Shown: positions 1 through 9,870, numbered from the stretch's first letter. The stretch: DNA of 64,000 nt from Lachnospiraceae bacterium (GCA_029225065.1 JAQXVT010000080.1:37399-101398); one strand, 5' to 3'. Notes: a model not told the origin generated them from the sequence alone. Translations and numbers: made by a program.

Positions 1-1
1 T

Positions 2-529
2 GAGATTCATTCCATGTCAATGGAATTTTTCGCAGATAAATACATGGAACTGTTTCTGGGAGATGATGCGGACCGCTACCGTACGATGCATCTGGAAGAT
101 GCTGCAGCCTTTATCCCGTACGGCTGTATGGTCGACGAATTCCAGCACATCGTTTATGAAAATCCAGATATGACGCCGCAGGAGCGCAAGCAGGCGTGGA
201 CACGTCTGGAGCAGACTTACAAGCCTTATCTCGATTATGAGGGAGACCCATTTTTCGCAGAAGGCGGATTCTGGCAGAAACAGCAGCACATTTTTAACGA
301 TCCGTTTTATTACATCGATTATGTGCTGGCACAGACCTGTGCATTTATGTACAAGGTCAAAATGAATGAGAATTATGATGAGGCGTGGAAGAGCTACTTA
401 AAGCTTTGCCGCCTGTCAGCCGGAAAGTTCTATGCGGATATGCTGCATGAGGTTGGTCTGGATGTGCCATATGAAGAAGGCTGCATTGAGACAATGACGA
501 AAAAGCTGGAAAAGATGCTGGAAGTGTAA
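2..529 (+). CDS. M3-family oligoendopeptidase, C-terminal part (5' end outside window)
   Basis: The reading frame is open from base 2, so only the last ~175 residues are visible. They match the C-terminal end of clostridial M3B (oligoendopeptidase F-type) zinc peptidases: the stretch EIHSMSMEFF at the start, then FIPYGCMVDEFQHIVYENP and a PYLDYEGDPFF segment. The zinc-binding HExxH motif would lie upstream and is not in the window. These enzymes are cytoplasmic and cut short peptides. The gene ends just before a strong hairpin terminator. The internal ATG at 14 is not the true start, because the family sequence continues upstream of it. Confidence 0.9.
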   Translation, partial: EIHSMSMEFFADKYMELFLGDDADRYRTMHLEDAAAFIPYGCMVDEFQHIVYENPDMTPQERKQAWTRLEQTYKPYLDYEGDPFFAEGGFWQKQQHIFNDPFYYIDYVLAQTCAFMYKVKMNENYDEAWKSYLKLCRLSAGKFYADMLHEVGLDVPYEEGCIETMTKKLEKMLEV

Positions 530-555
530 AAGATACGGGAAAAAGCAGAAAATAG

Positions 556-614
556 AAATTCCGGTGGAATCAAAAACGAAAAACATTTGTTTTTGATTCC
601 ACCGGAATTTTTTT
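556..614. terminator. Bidirectional hairpin terminator
   Basis: A perfect ~22-bp inverted repeat (AAATTCCGGTGGAATC... paired with ...GATTCCACCGGAATTT) with a short loop ends in a T-run on the + strand and is flanked by A-runs that serve the - strand. It lies between two convergent genes and can terminate both. Confidence 0.9.
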
Positions 615-638
615 GCCGGTAAAATTTAAAGAGAAGCT

Positions 639-1115
639 TTACCCGATCACAGCTCCAATTGCACCAAACAGTCCTGCGCTTGCAGCGCCCATGATGATGC
701 CGGCCAGCAGTACGCCGAGCAGTACAGCGAGTATGCTTGATTTGAAATCCATATCGAGCAGGCTGGCAGCGAGTGTGCCTGTCCATGCGCCGGTGCCCGG
801 AAGCGGGATGCCGACAAAAAGCATCAGTGCAACGAAAAGGCCCTTTCCTGCGGTGGCCTGCAGCTTTTTGCCTCCCTTTTCTCCTTTTTCAAGGCAGAAA
901 GTGAAGAATTTTCCGATGACCGGCTTGTCCTTTCCCCATATAAGGATTTTGCGGGCGAAGAGATAGATAAACGGTACCGGAATCATGTTGCCGATGATTG
1001 CAATGATATAAGCAGGGAGCAGCGGAATGCCGAAGCCAACAGCGTAAGGAATCGCTCCGCGCAGTTCGATAAGCGGAACCATAGATATCAGAAATACGAT
1101 CAGGTAATTTTGCAT
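639..1115 (-). CDS. Small multi-drug export family membrane protein (COG2426)
   Basis: 158-residue membrane protein with four or so hydrophobic segments, beginning MQNYLIVFLISMVPLIELRG. The motif SMVPLIELRGAIPYA near the N-terminus and the GIPLPGTGAWTG segment in the middle are typical of the COG2426 putative small multidrug exporters. The transport role comes from the family name and is poorly tested. I chose the ATG at 1115 because an AGGAGA ribosome binding site lies 5-6 bases upstream; an in-frame start 14 codons further up has no such site. It stands alone, convergent with the peptidase gene and divergent from csoR. Confidence 0.85.
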   Translation of the reverse strand: MQNYLIVFLISMVPLIELRGAIPYAVGFGIPLLPAYIIAIIGNMIPVPFIYLFARKILIWGKDKPVIGKFFTFCLEKGEKGGKKLQATAGKGLFVALMLFVGIPLPGTGAWTGTLAASLLDMDFKSSILAVLLGVLLAGIIMGAASAGLFGAIGAVIG

Positions 1116-1321
1116 TAGAATTCTCCTTTTTAAATGATGATAATGATTCGCAGACAATTACCTATTATATATGAAAAAAGAGCACAGGAACAGTCCTATT
1201 TTTGTCAAAATGAAAAAACAGCATTTTAACCAAAATAGTTATGAAATTAGATTGTGAATAGCTGCTTTGTTTCGAAAAAAATGAAATTGTGCATAATGAG
1301 AAAAAAGGTTTGAAAAGCATC

Positions 1322-1381
1322 TTGACAAATACCGTCAGGGGGTATATATTAACCGCTGTAAGATACGGTATAGGGGTATAT
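1322..1381 (+). promoter_or_regulatory. csoR-copA promoter with two CsoR-type operators
   Basis: TTGACA (1322-1327), a 17-bp spacer and TATATT (1345-1350) form a strong sigma-A promoter. Overlapping the spacer is ATACC-GTCA-GGGGGTAT (1329-1345), close to the Bacillus copper operator of the form TACC-N4-GGGGGTA. A second, weaker copy, ATAC...GGGGTAT, lies at 1363-1379 over the transcribed start region. The arrangement predicts autorepression of csoR and copA, relieved by Cu(I). Confidence 0.85.
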
Positions 1382-1425
1382 AAAAAGGAAGTAGAAGCAG
1401 GAAAGGCAGAGAAAAGAGGAATCTG

Positions 1426-1788
1426 ATGGAAAAAGAGAAAGAAAAAGACGTACAAAAGCCGGAAAAAGGAGAGTGTGCAGTATCGCAGCAATCCTGCTGT
1501 CAGTGCAGCCATAAGACAAAGGAGCGTTCTCAGAAGGAATATAAGGATCTGATGAATCGTCTGAAACGAATCGAAGGACAGGTGCGTGGAATTCAGGGAA
1601 TGTTGGAAAAGGACGCATACTGTACGGATATTCTGGTACAGGTGGCAGCAGTAAATGCGGCGCTCAACAGCTTTAACCGTGTACTGCTTGCCAATCATCT
1701 TCATACATGCGTAGCAGAAAATGTACGGGCAGGGAATGATGAGGTGCTGGATGAGCTGGCGGGCGTACTTCAGAAGCTGATGAAATGA
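1426..1788 (+). CDS. csoR: CsoR-family copper-sensing repressor
   Basis: 120-residue all-helical DUF156 repressor. The core begins at about residue 39 (LMNRLKRIEGQVRGIQGML) and carries the Cu(I)-binding triad in the standard spacing: Cys66 (AYCTDIL), His91 and Cys95 (NHLHTC). Apo-protein binds DNA and Cu(I) releases it. The location directly before copA and the two G-rich operators upstream support a copper rather than formaldehyde or sulfur role. Unusual feature: a lysine-rich N-terminal extension of ~35 residues holding four further cysteines (17, 24, 25, 27) and His29, absent from most CsoR proteins. The gap to copA is 16 bases and contains its ribosome binding site, so the two form one operon. 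Confidence 0.93.
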   Translation: MEKEKEKDVQKPEKGECAVSQQSCCQCSHKTKERSQKEYKDLMNRLKRIEGQVRGIQGMLEKDAYCTDILVQVAAVNAALNSFNRVLLANHLHTCVAENVRAGNDEVLDELAGVLQKLMK

Positions 1789-1804
1789 CAGGAGGGAATA
1801 ACAA

Positions 1805-4432
1805 ATGGAACAATACAATGTAACCGGGATGAGCTGTGCGGCATGCTCAGCCCGAGTAGAAAAGGCCGTGTCAAAGGTAGAAGGAGTGAGCAGCTGCTCA
1901 GTCAGCCTGCTGACGAATTCAATGGGAGTAGAAGGAACTGCTTCTCCGGAGGCGGTGATCCGCGCAGTTGAGGAAGCTGGATACGGCGCCACCCTAAAAG
2001 GGGCACATGCAAAGGAAGGCGGAAATGCCGGAGCATCGATGGAAGAGTATGAAGAGATGCTGAAGGATAAGACAACACCGCTTTTGAAAAAGCGGTTAAT
2101 TGCATCGCTGGTGCTGCTTATTCCGCTGATGTACGTTTCGATGGGCCATATGATGTGGAACTGGCCGCTGCCGCATTTTTTTGACGGAAATCATGTGGCA
2201 ATGGGGCTGGTGCAGCTGCTTTTTACAACAGCAATCATGGTAATCAATCAGAAATTTTTTATCAGTGGATTTAAGAGTCTGCTGCATGGCGCTCCAAATA
2301 TGGATACTTTGGTGGCACTTGGTTCTACGGCTTCCTATGGATACAGCGTATATGCGCTCTTTGCAATGACGCACGCGCAGGTGCTCGGAGATATGGATGC
2401 GGTCATGGGATATATGCATGAATTTTACTTCGAGTCTGCGGCGATGATCCTGACACTGATTACCGTTGGAAAAATGCTGGAGGCACACTCTAAGGGAAAG
2501 ACGACAGATGCATTAAAGGGTCTGATGAAGCTGGCTCCGAAGACGGCAACGATTCTGAGAGACGGAGCAGAAGTGCAGGTTGGCATTTCAGAGGTGAAAA
2601 AAGGCGATCACTTTGTGGTACGTCCGGGAGAAAATATACCGGTGGATGGTATTGTTGTGGATGGAAACAGTGCGGTAAATGAATCGGCGCTGACCGGTGA
2701 GAGTATTCCGGTTGATAAGGCAAAGGGAGATACCGTTTCTGCGGCAACCTTAAACCAGTCCGGCTTTCTGACGTGTGAAGCAACACGTGTCGGCGAGGAT
2801 ACGACACTTTCTCAGATCATTCAGATGGTCAGTGATGCGGCGGCAACAAAAGCACCGATTGCCAAGATCGCAGACAGGGTTTCAGGTGTCTTTGTTCCTG
2901 CGGTTATTGTCATTGCGCTTGTGACCATTGCGATATGGCTTCTGGCAGGAGAAAGCATTGGATTTGCTCTTGCCCGCGGAATCTCGGTACTGGTTATCAG
3001 CTGTCCGTGTGCACTTGGACTTGCGACACCGGTAGCAATCATGGTCGGAAACGGAATGGGAGCGAAAAACGGTATCATGTTCAAGACGGCGGTATCTTTG
3101 GAAAATGCCGGAAAAACAGAAATCGTGGTGTTGGATAAGACAGGTACAATTACGAGTGGAGAGCCGAAGGTAACAGATATTCTTCCGGTGTCTGGCAGCT
3201 CTAAGGATCGACTGCTTGAGGCTGCATTTGCACTGGAACGCAAAAGCGAACATCCGCTTGCAAAAGCAATTTTGGCGTATGGAGCGGAAAATGGTATAAA
3301 GCCGCTGGAAGTAACGGAGTTTGAAGCGGTGCCGGGAAATGGTCTGACTGCAAAATGTGAGGGCAGACTTCTGGCTGGAGGCAACCGGTCCTTTATAAAA
3401 AAGAAAACGACCTCCAAAGCCGATGCGGATCAGCAGGCGGAACTTTACAGACAGGCAGAAATCCTTGCAAATGAAGGAAAAACACCGCTGTTTTTCAGCG
3501 AAGATGGAAAATTGCTTGGTGCGATTGCGGTGGCAGACGTCATCAAAGAGGACAGTCCGCGGGCAGTCCGTGAGCTGCAGAACATGGGAATTCGCGTTGT
3601 TATGCTGACCGGTGATAATGAGCGCACCGCAAAGGCGATCGGTGCACAGGCCGGCGTGGATGAGGTGATTGCTGGAGTATTGCCGGACGGAAAAGAGGCA
3701 GTAATCCGCAGACTGAAGGAACAGGGACGCACGGCAATGGTAGGAGATGGAATCAACGATGCTCCGGCGCTTACAAGGGCAGATCTTGGAATCGCGATCG
3801 GTGCAGGAACGGATATCGCGATCGATGCAGCGGACGTCGTACTGATGAAGAGCCGCTTAAGCGACGTACCGGCGGCAGTTCGTCTGAGCCGTGCGACGCT
3901 CCGAAATATTCATGAAAATCTGTTCTGGGCGTTTTTCTACAACGTGATCGGTATTCCGCTTGCAGCCGGAATCTGGTATCCGATTTTTGGATGGAAGCTG
4001 AACCCGATGTTCGGGGCAGCGGCCATGAGTTTATCCAGCTTTTGCGTGGTGACGAATGCGCTGAGACTGAATCTGTTTCAGCTCTACGATGCCCGTAAAG
4101 ATAAAAAGCATGCGGCGAAACATGGCAAAGCAGTGGCCGGAAGCCGGAATGAGACATTCGGGAATCAGGCTGCCGGATCTGAGCTTTCGCCGGAAAACAA
4201 AAAAGAAAAGGAGACAGAAACAATGGAAAAGACAATGGAAATCAAAGGAATGATGTGCGGACACTGTGAGGCGAGAGTGAAAAAGGCTCTGGAAGCAGTA
4301 GCAGGTGTGGAAGAAGCTGTAGTCAGCCATGAAAAAGGAACTGCAGTTGTAAAGCTGAGTGCTGAAGTGGCAGACGATGTACTGAAGCAGGCAGTGGAAG
4401 CACAGGATTATGAAGTAACTGGAATTCACTGA
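1805..4432 (+). CDS. copA: Copper-exporting P1B-type ATPase with fused C-terminal CopZ-like domain
   Basis: 875-residue Cu(I) efflux pump of the inner membrane. Order of parts: N-terminal heavy-metal domain with GMSCAAC (residues 8-14); six core transmembrane segments preceded by two extra ones; TGES actuator motif (Thr297); CPC metal site (Cys400-Pro-Cys402); phosphorylation motif DKTGT (Asp444); SEHPLAKA nucleotide-binding motif; GDGINDAP hinge (~647); and [15 protein letters not shown] in the last membrane helix, typical of CopA. After a charged linker, residues ~807-875 form a second heavy-metal domain with MMCGHC (Cys818, Cys821). This tail is preceded by an in-frame ribosome binding site and ATG (see the separate entry). 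Operon partner of csoR. Confidence 0.95.
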   Translation: MEQYNVTGMSCAACSARVEKAVSKVEGVSSCSVSLLTNSMGVEGTASPEAVIRAVEEAGYGATLKGAHAKEGGNAGASMEEYEEMLKDKTTPLLKKRLIASLVLLIPLMYVSMGHMMWNWPLPHFFDGNHVAMGLVQLLFTTAIMVINQKFFISGFKSLLHGAPNMDTLVALGSTASYGYSVYALFAMTHAQVLGDMDAVMGYMHEFYFESAAMILTLITVGKMLEAHSKGKTTDALKGLMKLAPKTATILRDGAEVQVGISEVKKGDHFVVRPGENIPVDGIVVDGNSAVNESALTGESIPVDKAKGDTVSAATLNQSGFLTCEATRVGEDTTLSQIIQMVSDAAATKAPIAKIADRVSGVFVPAVIVIALVTIAIWLLAGESIGFALARGISVLVISCPCALGLATPVAIMVGNGMGAKNGIMFKTAVSLENAGKTEIVVLDKTGTITSGEPKVTDILPVSGSSKDRLLEAAFALERKSEHPLAKAILAYGAENGIKPLEVTEFEAVPGNGLTAKCEGRLLAGGNRSFIKKKTTSKADADQQAELYRQAEILANEGKTPLFFSEDGKLLGAIAVADVIKEDSPRAVRELQNMGIRVVMLTGDNERTAKAIGAQAGVDEVIAGVLPDGKEAVIRRLKEQGRTAMVGDGINDAPALTRADLGIAIGAGTDIAIDAADVVLMKSRLSDVPAAVRLSRATLRNIHENLFWAFFYNVIGIPLAAGIWYPIFGWKLNPMFGAAAMSLSSFCVVTNALRLNLFQLYDARKDKKHAAKHGKAVAGSRNETFGNQAAGSELSPENKKEKETETMEKTMEIKGMMCGHCEARVKKALEAVAGVEEAVVSHEKGTAVVKLSAEVADDVLKQAVEAQDYEVTGIH
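4223..4432 (+). CDS. Possible separate CopZ-type copper chaperone from an internal start in copA
   Basis: In frame with copA, AAGGAG (4208-4213) is followed nine bases later by ATG (4223), which would give a 69-residue protein starting [16 protein letters not shown]. This has the size and fold of a stand-alone CopZ chaperone (Cys12 and Cys15 in this numbering). Independent initiation would supply both a pump-tethered domain and a free chaperone. Alternatively, the ribosome site is a relic of a once separate copZ whose upstream stop was lost. The site is seen in the sequence; its use is inference. Confidence 0.45.
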   Translation: MEKTMEIKGMMCGHCEARVKKALEAVAGVEEAVVSHEKGTAVVKLSAEVADDVLKQAVEAQDYEVTGIH

Positions 4433-4480
4433 TCTGAAAATATTACCATTTTCTAAAAATTCTGAACATTCAGTGAAAGA

Positions 4481-4512
4481 AACGGCGCGCCGCTTGACGT
4501 GCCGTTTTTTTT
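4481..4512 (+). terminator. Terminator of csoR-copA
   Basis: AACGGCGCG and CGTGCCGTT form a 9-bp stem with one G-U pair, followed by eight Ts. Confidence 0.85.
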
Positions 4513-4518
4513 ATACTT

Positions 4519-4627
4519 AAATGAAGGAAGGCGAGTCACAGGTGATTTGTATCAGCCGGTGGCTTGAGGGAGAATTCCTTATTATTTTGGGAAGCAGCGA
4601 AAGCGGATTGTAGATATTCGCTTTACA
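4519..4627 (+). repeat. Dispersed two-hairpin intergenic repeat, copy 1 (upstream of dnaK2)
   Basis: The 3' module reads GAAGCAGCGAAAGCGGAT, then TGTAGAT, then ATTCGCTTTAC, giving a 9-bp stem AAAGCGGAT/ATTCGCTTT with one G-U pair. Upstream is GGGAGAATTCCTTAT, matching the 3' arm of the first hairpin in the copy at 53651. A possible 5' arm (ATGAAGGAA) lies at ~4521. The repeat ends about 45 bases before the dnaK2 start codon. Confidence 0.6.
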
Positions 4628-4673
4628 CAATGGAATATCACCAGCAGGTCGAAACAGAAAAGAGGATGCGAAA

Positions 4674-6416
4674 ATGGGAAAAGTAATAGGAATAGATTTA
4701 GGGACGACAAACAGCTGCGTAGCAGTCATGGAAGGCGGAGAACCGACGGTAATTGTAAATGCGGAGGGAAACAGGACAACACCGTCCGTGGTGGCGTTTT
4801 CAAAAAAAGGAGAGCGTCTTGTCGGTGACGTGGCAAAGCGTCAGACGGCAACGAATGTGGAGCGGACGATTCTTTCTGTGAAGCGGGAGATGGGAACCTC
4901 CTGGCGGAAAAGGATTGACGGAAAAAGCTACACACCGCAGGAGATTTCGGCATATATTTTGATGAAGCTGAAAAAAGATGCGGAAAGCTACCTCGGTGAG
5001 ACAGTGGATCAGGCGGTCATCACAGTGCCGGCCTATTTTAATGATGCACAGCGTCAGGCAACCAAGGATGCCGGAAAAATAGCAGGACTGGAAGTGCTGC
5101 GGATTATCAATGAGCCGACTTCCGCGGCGCTTGCCTACGGTCTGGACAACGGACAGCCGCAGAAGATTATGGTATATGATCTCGGTGGTGGTACATTTGA
5201 TGTTTCTCTGATTGAGATTGGAGAAGGGCTGATCGAGGTGCTTGCGACGGCGGGCGACAATCATCTCGGCGGAGATGATTTTGACCAGAAGCTGACTGAT
5301 TATATCGTGGAAGAGTTTCGCAAAAAAGAAAAGGTAAATCTTGCCAAGGACCCGGTTGCCTTTCATCGGGTACGCGAAGCAGCGGAGGAGGCCAAAAAGA
5401 CACTTTCTTCACAGAGCATTGTGACAGTCAATCTCCCGTTTATCACGACAGTACACGGGGAGCCGAAGCATCTGGAGGTTGAGGTCACACGCGCCGTATT
5501 TGATGAGATCACAAGAGATCTGGTGGAGCGGACAGAAATCCCGGTACGCAAAGTTCTGGAAGATGCAGGAGTGAAAGCATCAGAGCTTGGTATGGTACTG
5601 CTGGTTGGCGGTTCGACACGTATTCCTGCTGTGCAGGAAAAGGTACGCCGACTGACCGGAAAAGAGCCATCGCACAATCTGAATCCGGATGAATGCGTGG
5701 CGCTTGGCGCGGCGGTGCAGGGAGCAAAGCTTGGAGGGCTGGCAACGACAGGAGCGGCCGCAGATCTTATTCTGATGGACGTTACGCCTCTTTCTCTCTC
5801 AATCGAGACGGTAGGCGGCGTAGCCACAAGAATCATCGAACGCAACACGACGATACCGGCAAGATACAGTAAGGTATTTACGACAGCGGCAAATTTTCAG
5901 ACCTCCGTGGATATCAAGGTACTGCAGGGCGAGCGGCAGTTCGCACGTGATAATACGTTGCTTGGAAACTTCCGCTTAAGCGGCATCAAGCGCGCGATGG
6001 CTGGTGTGCCGCAGATCGAGGTGACATTTGATATTGATGCGAACGGAATCGTAAATGTGTCGGCGAAGGATCTTGGTACCGGAAAAGAACAGAGCATCAC
6101 GATCACGGCAAACAATAAGCTGTCCGATGAGGAAATTGAAAAAGCGATTCATGACGCGGCTGCTTATGAGCATGAGGATCAGCATAAAAAAGAGCAGCTG
6201 GATACGATCGGAGAGGCAAATGGTGCAATTGTAAAAGCACAGCAGTACCTTGCAGAGAACCGAAAAACGGTTGAAAAAGAAAAAAAGAAAGAACTGAAAG
6301 CACAGATTGCGGCGGTGCAGAAAGCAATTCGTTTCAAAAAGCCGGAGAAGCTGACCGACGGGGAAGCGGAAAATATCCGAATGGAGACGGAGAGGCTGAA
6401 GGAAATGACACCGTAA
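4674..6416 (+). CDS. Second DnaK-type Hsp70 chaperone, short form
   Basis: 580-residue Hsp70. The nucleotide-binding domain is intact: [14 protein letters not shown] at the N-terminus, [10 protein letters not shown], and the [10 protein letters not shown] adenosine motif. The substrate-binding beta domain follows ([11 protein letters not shown], then IERNTTIP, then the [14 protein letters not shown] block). The C-terminal lid is shorter than in the canonical DnaK elsewhere in this window (580 versus 625 residues), and the Gly/Ala-rich tail and acidic end are missing. It stands alone, with no grpE or dnaJ next to it and no CIRCE upstream, so it is likely outside HrcA control. Its partner co-chaperones would have to come from the main operon. 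An AGAGGA site precedes the ATG. Confidence 0.93.
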   Translation: MGKVIGIDLGTTNSCVAVMEGGEPTVIVNAEGNRTTPSVVAFSKKGERLVGDVAKRQTATNVERTILSVKREMGTSWRKRIDGKSYTPQEISAYILMKLKKDAESYLGETVDQAVITVPAYFNDAQRQATKDAGKIAGLEVLRIINEPTSAALAYGLDNGQPQKIMVYDLGGGTFDVSLIEIGEGLIEVLATAGDNHLGGDDFDQKLTDYIVEEFRKKEKVNLAKDPVAFHRVREAAEEAKKTLSSQSIVTVNLPFITTVHGEPKHLEVEVTRAVFDEITRDLVERTEIPVRKVLEDAGVKASELGMVLLVGGSTRIPAVQEKVRRLTGKEPSHNLNPDECVALGAAVQGAKLGGLATTGAAADLILMDVTPLSLSIETVGGVATRIIERNTTIPARYSKVFTTAANFQTSVDIKVLQGERQFARDNTLLGNFRLSGIKRAMAGVPQIEVTFDIDANGIVNVSAKDLGTGKEQSITITANNKLSDEEIEKAIHDAAAYEHEDQHKKEQLDTIGEANGAIVKAQQYLAENRKTVEKEKKKELKAQIAAVQKAIRFKKPEKLTDGEAENIRMETERLKEMTP

Positions 6417-6422
6417 AATGTA

Positions 6423-6498
6423 CGTTCCGGCAGATCCGATTCTGGATTGCATGGCTGCTTTGCAATCTGTTCGGTGGTCTGCCGGAACGGTTTCTTTT
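6423..6498. terminator. Large branched terminator between dnaK2 and pdxT
   Basis: CGTTCCGGCAGA (6423-6434) pairs with TCTGCCGGAACG (6478-6489), enclosing a smaller GATTGCA/TGCAATC hairpin and followed by TTTCTTTT. It lies between convergent genes. Confidence 0.85.
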
Positions 6499-6584
6499 GC
6501 CAGGAAACGAAGGGCATGGTTTGCTGTACTGGCGGGCGGAAATCAGAGTATTACCGCAGGAAAAAAGGATAATTTGTCAAATGT

Positions 6585-7157
6585 TCATGTGTTTTTACAT
6601 TGTGCAAGAAACTCCAGATGCAGTGCATCACTTTCGTCCAGCTCAGGGTGAAACGCAAGTGCTGTCTGATTACGATAGCGGACTGCTACGATGTGGTTAT
6701 CTACAGATGCGAGAATCTCCACATCATCTGAGACCTGTGAAATGTACGGTGCGCGGATAAATGTCATCGGGATTTCGCCGAGTCCCTTCAGCTCATGGGA
6801 GGTGTGGAAGCTTCCAAGCTGACGTCCATACGCATTTCTGCGAACGGTTACCGGCATAGTCTGAAAGTGAACAGTTGGATCGTCCTCGATGTGGCTGGCA
6901 AGAAGGATCATGCCGGCGCAGGTGGCAAGCACCGGAAGACCGGAAAGAATCTGAGCGCGGAGCGTATCAAACATGCCCAGCTCCCGGAGCAGCTTGCCCT
7001 GTACGGTGCTTTCGCCGCCCGGCAGAACCAGGCCGTCATAGGACTGCTTCAAATCCTCTGCTTTTCGCAGCTCGACGCAGGAAGCGCCGAGCTTTTTTAA
7101 TTTCTGTTCGTGTTCGATAAAAGCGCCCTGAACGGCGAGTACTGCGATTTTCATCAT
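6585..7157 (-). CDS. pdxT: Pyridoxal 5'-phosphate synthase glutaminase subunit PdxT
   Basis: 190-residue class I glutaminase that supplies ammonia to PdxS for de novo PLP synthesis. Visible motifs are LPGGEST (46-51), the nucleophile Cys80 in TCAGM, and the rest of the triad His170/Glu172 in FHPEL. It is translationally coupled to pdxS: its ATG overlaps the pdxS stop codon (ATGA). The product forms the usual 12:12 complex with PdxS (family knowledge). Confidence 0.96.
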   Translation of the reverse strand: MMKIAVLAVQGAFIEHEQKLKKLGASCVELRKAEDLKQSYDGLVLPGGESTVQGKLLRELGMFDTLRAQILSGLPVLATCAGMILLASHIEDDPTVHFQTMPVTVRRNAYGRQLGSFHTSHELKGLGEIPMTFIRAPYISQVSDDVEILASVDNHIVAVRYRNQTALAFHPELDESDALHLEFLAQCKNT

Positions 7158-8026
7158 TTGCCTCTTTCTGCCATGAGAAGCTGGATTTCACTTTCATTGA
7201 TACCAACCATGGCCTCGCCGAGATCTTCAGAAAGCTCGGCAATCATCTTTGCATCGGTATAATTGGTGACAGCCTTTACGATTGCATTTGCCCGTTTTTC
7301 CGGATTGCCGGATTTGAAAATACCGGAGCCGACAAACACACCCTCCGCGCCGAGCTGCATCATGAGCGCCGCATCGGCGGGGGTTGCCACTCCGCCTGCT
7401 GCGAAGTTTACGACCGGAAGCTTTCCGTTTTCATGAACGTACTGTACAAGCTCATACGGTACCTGATACTGCTTGGCGGCCTCAAACAGCTCATCCTCGC
7501 GCATGCTCTTAAGCTGTGCGATTGAGCTGTTCATTTTACGCATATGGCGGACAGCCTGTACAATATCACCGGTTCCTGGTTCGCCTTTTGTACGGATCAT
7601 GGATGCACCCTCGTTGATGCGGCGAAGTGCTTCACCGAGATCTCTGGCACCGCAGACAAACGGAACCTTAAAGGTTCTTTTGTTGATGTGATAGACGTCA
7701 TCGGCCGGTGAGAGCACCTCACTTTCATCAATGTAGTCGATCTCGATTGCCTCAAGTACCTGTGCCTCGACAAAATGACCGATCCGGCATTTTGCCATGA
7801 CCGGAATGGAAACGGCCTGCTGGATTCCGCGGATCATTTTCGGATCGCTCATGCGGGAGACACCGCCTGCAGCGCGGATATCAGCGGGGATACGTTCCAA
7901 TGCCATAACGGCGCATGCGCCTGCCGCTTCTGCGATTTTTGCCTGTTCAGGTGTGGTGACATCCATGATGACACCGCCCTTTAACATTTGAGCCAGCTGT
8001 TTATTTAATGCATATCTGTTTTCCAT
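7154..8026 (-). CDS. pdxS: Pyridoxal 5'-phosphate synthase lyase subunit PdxS
   Basis: 290-residue TIM-barrel synthase that makes PLP from ribose 5-phosphate, glyceraldehyde 3-phosphate and ammonia. Catalytic residues are in place: Asp22 (VIMDVTTP), the Schiff-base Lys79 (MAKCRIGHF) and the second lysine in RTKGEPGTG (~147). Length and sequence are typical, ending in a normal C-terminal tail. First gene of the pdxST operon, transcribed away from the MocR-type regulator at 8164, its likely controller. Confidence 0.97.
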   Translation of the reverse strand: MENRYALNKQLAQMLKGGVIMDVTTPEQAKIAEAAGACAVMALERIPADIRAAGGVSRMSDPKMIRGIQQAVSIPVMAKCRIGHFVEAQVLEAIEIDYIDESEVLSPADDVYHINKRTFKVPFVCGARDLGEALRRINEGASMIRTKGEPGTGDIVQAVRHMRKMNSSIAQLKSMREDELFEAAKQYQVPYELVQYVHENGKLPVVNFAAGGVATPADAALMMQLGAEGVFVGSGIFKSGNPEKRANAIVKAVTNYTDAKMIAELSEDLGEAMVGINESEIQLLMAERGK

Positions 8027-8163
8027 AAAAAATCCTCCCAGGTTAAAGTAATAAATATTTTTCTGTACGAATCAGGATGGAAAGAGTATAATACAAAATT
8101 GATATTATTTAAAATGCCAAAATAAATATATTCAGTAAGGTCAGATTAGGAGAAAAACAACGC
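8027..8163. promoter_or_regulatory. Divergent pdxS / pdxR-like control region
   Basis: A short A/T-rich region between divergent genes. A perfect TATAAT (8087-8092) faces the regulator gene, with only a poor -35 match. PdxR-type regulators usually bind direct repeats in such regions to activate pdxST and repress themselves; I could not pick out a convincing repeat by eye. Confidence 0.5.
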
Positions 8164-9561
8164 ATGATTACGTACACATTTACAAATATAGGGTCAGATT
8201 CCCTGTACGAATATTTATATAAATGCATCAAAAATGACATTTTACAGGGGAATATCAGGGCAGGAGAAAAGCTTCCGTCCAAGCGCGCATTTGCGAAAAA
8301 TCTGGGTATCAGTGTCATTACGGTAGAAAATGCCTATGAGCAGCTGATTGCAGAGGGATATATTTATTCCATTCCCAAAAAAGGCTTCTATGTGACGGAT
8401 CTGAAAAAAGAGATCGAGACAGAAAAAAAGACGGTCACAAGAGAAATGGTACCGATCACCGGTGGAGAGAGCAGTTATTTTGCCGATTTTACCAGCAATC
8501 AGACACAGTCGGAGCTGTTTCCGTTTACAGTATGGACGAAGATAATTCGAGAGGTGCTCGGAGAAAATCAGACACAGCTGATGACGAATCCGCCATGTGG
8601 GGGAATTTATCCGTTGCGTGAGGCCATTGCAAAATACCTGAAAGAATTCCGTGGAATGACCGTAGTGCCGGAGCAGATTATCATTGGCGCCGGAACCGAG
8701 TATCTGTATGGACTTTTGATCCAACTGCTGGGAAGCGATAAGGTATATGCAGTTGAAAATCCTGGATACCGGAAGGTGGCCAAGATATATCGAAGCTGGC
8801 GGGTTGCGTGTGAGTACATTGACATGGATGCGGAAGGTGTGCGGATTGAAGAACTGGAGCGCAAGCAGGTAGATATCCTTCACATTTCTCCATCCCATCA
8901 CTATCCGACCGGGATTGTGATGCCGGTCAGCAGACGGTATGAGCTGCTTGGCTGGGCAGCAAAAAGCGAGCGCCATTACATTATCGAAGATGATTATGAC
9001 AGCGAGCTGCGGCTGGGCGGTCAGCCGATTCCGACGCTGCAGAGTATTGACGTTTCGGATCGTGTGATTTATATGAATACATTTACGAAAACATTGGCAT
9101 CAACAGTCCGCATCAGCTATATGATTCTTCCAACGCCTCTTCTTGAGCAGTTTTATGAGCGCCTTTCCTTTTATTCCTGCAGTGTTTCCAATTTTGAGCA
9201 GTATACGCTTGGAAAGTTTATTGAGGAAGGTTGTTTTGAAAAGCATATCAATCGGCTGAGAAACCATTATCATAAGAAGCGGGACGCTTTGATTGCTGCA
9301 ATCAGGAACAGCCGGCTTGAAGCCTGGGTACATATTTCCGGCGAAGAAGCGGGGGTGCATTTTCTGATGGAGCTGCAGACAGAAAAGCCGGAGGAAGAAT
9401 TTCTTGCAGCAGCGCAGGCGCAGGGAATCCGCCTCTCACCATTGTCAGCCCATTACCACAATCAGGAAACCGATCGGAAAAATGTCTATGTGATGAATTA
9501 TTCTTCTGTACAGACAGAGGATGCGCAGGAGATTGTGCGGCGGCTGGAAAAATGTATATGA
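8164..9561 (+). CDS. pdxR: MocR/PdxR-type GntR regulator with aminotransferase-like domain
   Basis: 465-residue two-domain regulator. Residues ~10-80 are a GntR winged helix (LPSKRAFAKNLGISVITVENAYEQL), followed by a linker and a fold-type I aminotransferase domain. The PLP lysine is Lys309 in FTKTLAS, and the phosphate-binding region SPSHHYPTG and the DDYDSELR motif are present. Proteins of this type sense PLP. The divergent position next to pdxST makes it the probable regulator of vitamin B6 synthesis, so the gene name is given by context and fold. The ATG has AGGAG at a suitable distance. Confidence 0.88.
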   Translation: MITYTFTNIGSDSLYEYLYKCIKNDILQGNIRAGEKLPSKRAFAKNLGISVITVENAYEQLIAEGYIYSIPKKGFYVTDLKKEIETEKKTVTREMVPITGGESSYFADFTSNQTQSELFPFTVWTKIIREVLGENQTQLMTNPPCGGIYPLREAIAKYLKEFRGMTVVPEQIIIGAGTEYLYGLLIQLLGSDKVYAVENPGYRKVAKIYRSWRVACEYIDMDAEGVRIEELERKQVDILHISPSHHYPTGIVMPVSRRYELLGWAAKSERHYIIEDDYDSELRLGGQPIPTLQSIDVSDRVIYMNTFTKTLASTVRISYMILPTPLLEQFYERLSFYSCSVSNFEQYTLGKFIEEGCFEKHINRLRNHYHKKRDALIAAIRNSRLEAWVHISGEEAGVHFLMELQTEKPEEEFLAAAQAQGIRLSPLSAHYHNQETDRKNVYVMNYSSVQTEDAQEIVRRLEKCI

Positions 9562-9579
9562 AAATTTGTAAAGGGCAGG

Positions 9580-9620
9580 TTAATTCTCAAAAAAAGAGAA
9601 TTAGAACAGTTTTTTTCTTT
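9580..9620 (+). terminator. Probable terminator of pdxR
   Basis: TTAATTCTC, a loop of A residues and GAGAATTAG form a stem, followed after five bases by a long T-rich run. The stem is A/T rich, so strength is uncertain. Confidence 0.6.
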
Positions 9621-9705
9621 TAATACGCCGTATACTTAAAAAAGAAAATCAGCTATACTGATCATAAAAGCGGGGTACGGCAGTGAAAAGAGATGAGGTG
9701 AGCCG

Positions 9706-9813
9706 ATGGAAGCAGCTTGGCGAATCAGGCTGATTCGTCTGATTGAAAAGATAGAAAAAAATCCAGAATTTAGCAAGAAAATCGGAGTGAGAGCTAGATC
9801 TGAATTTTTGTAG
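9706..9813 (+). CDS. Possible small protein, 35 residues
   Basis: ATG with GAGGTGA eight bases upstream opens a 35-residue frame starting MEAAWRIRLIRLIEKIEKNP and ending in an Arg-rich tail. It is helical and strongly basic. The rest of the 9562-9870 gap holds only the terminator above and no other signal. It could be a genuine small protein, a leader peptide for the next genes or a gene remnant. I do not recognise a family with certainty. Confidence 0.35.
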   Translation: MEAAWRIRLIRLIEKIEKNPEFSKKIGVRARSEFL

Positions 9814-9870
9814 CGGAAGTATCGGAAAAAGGAACAGACTTCAATAGAATAGAAGTCAGAAGGAGTAACT

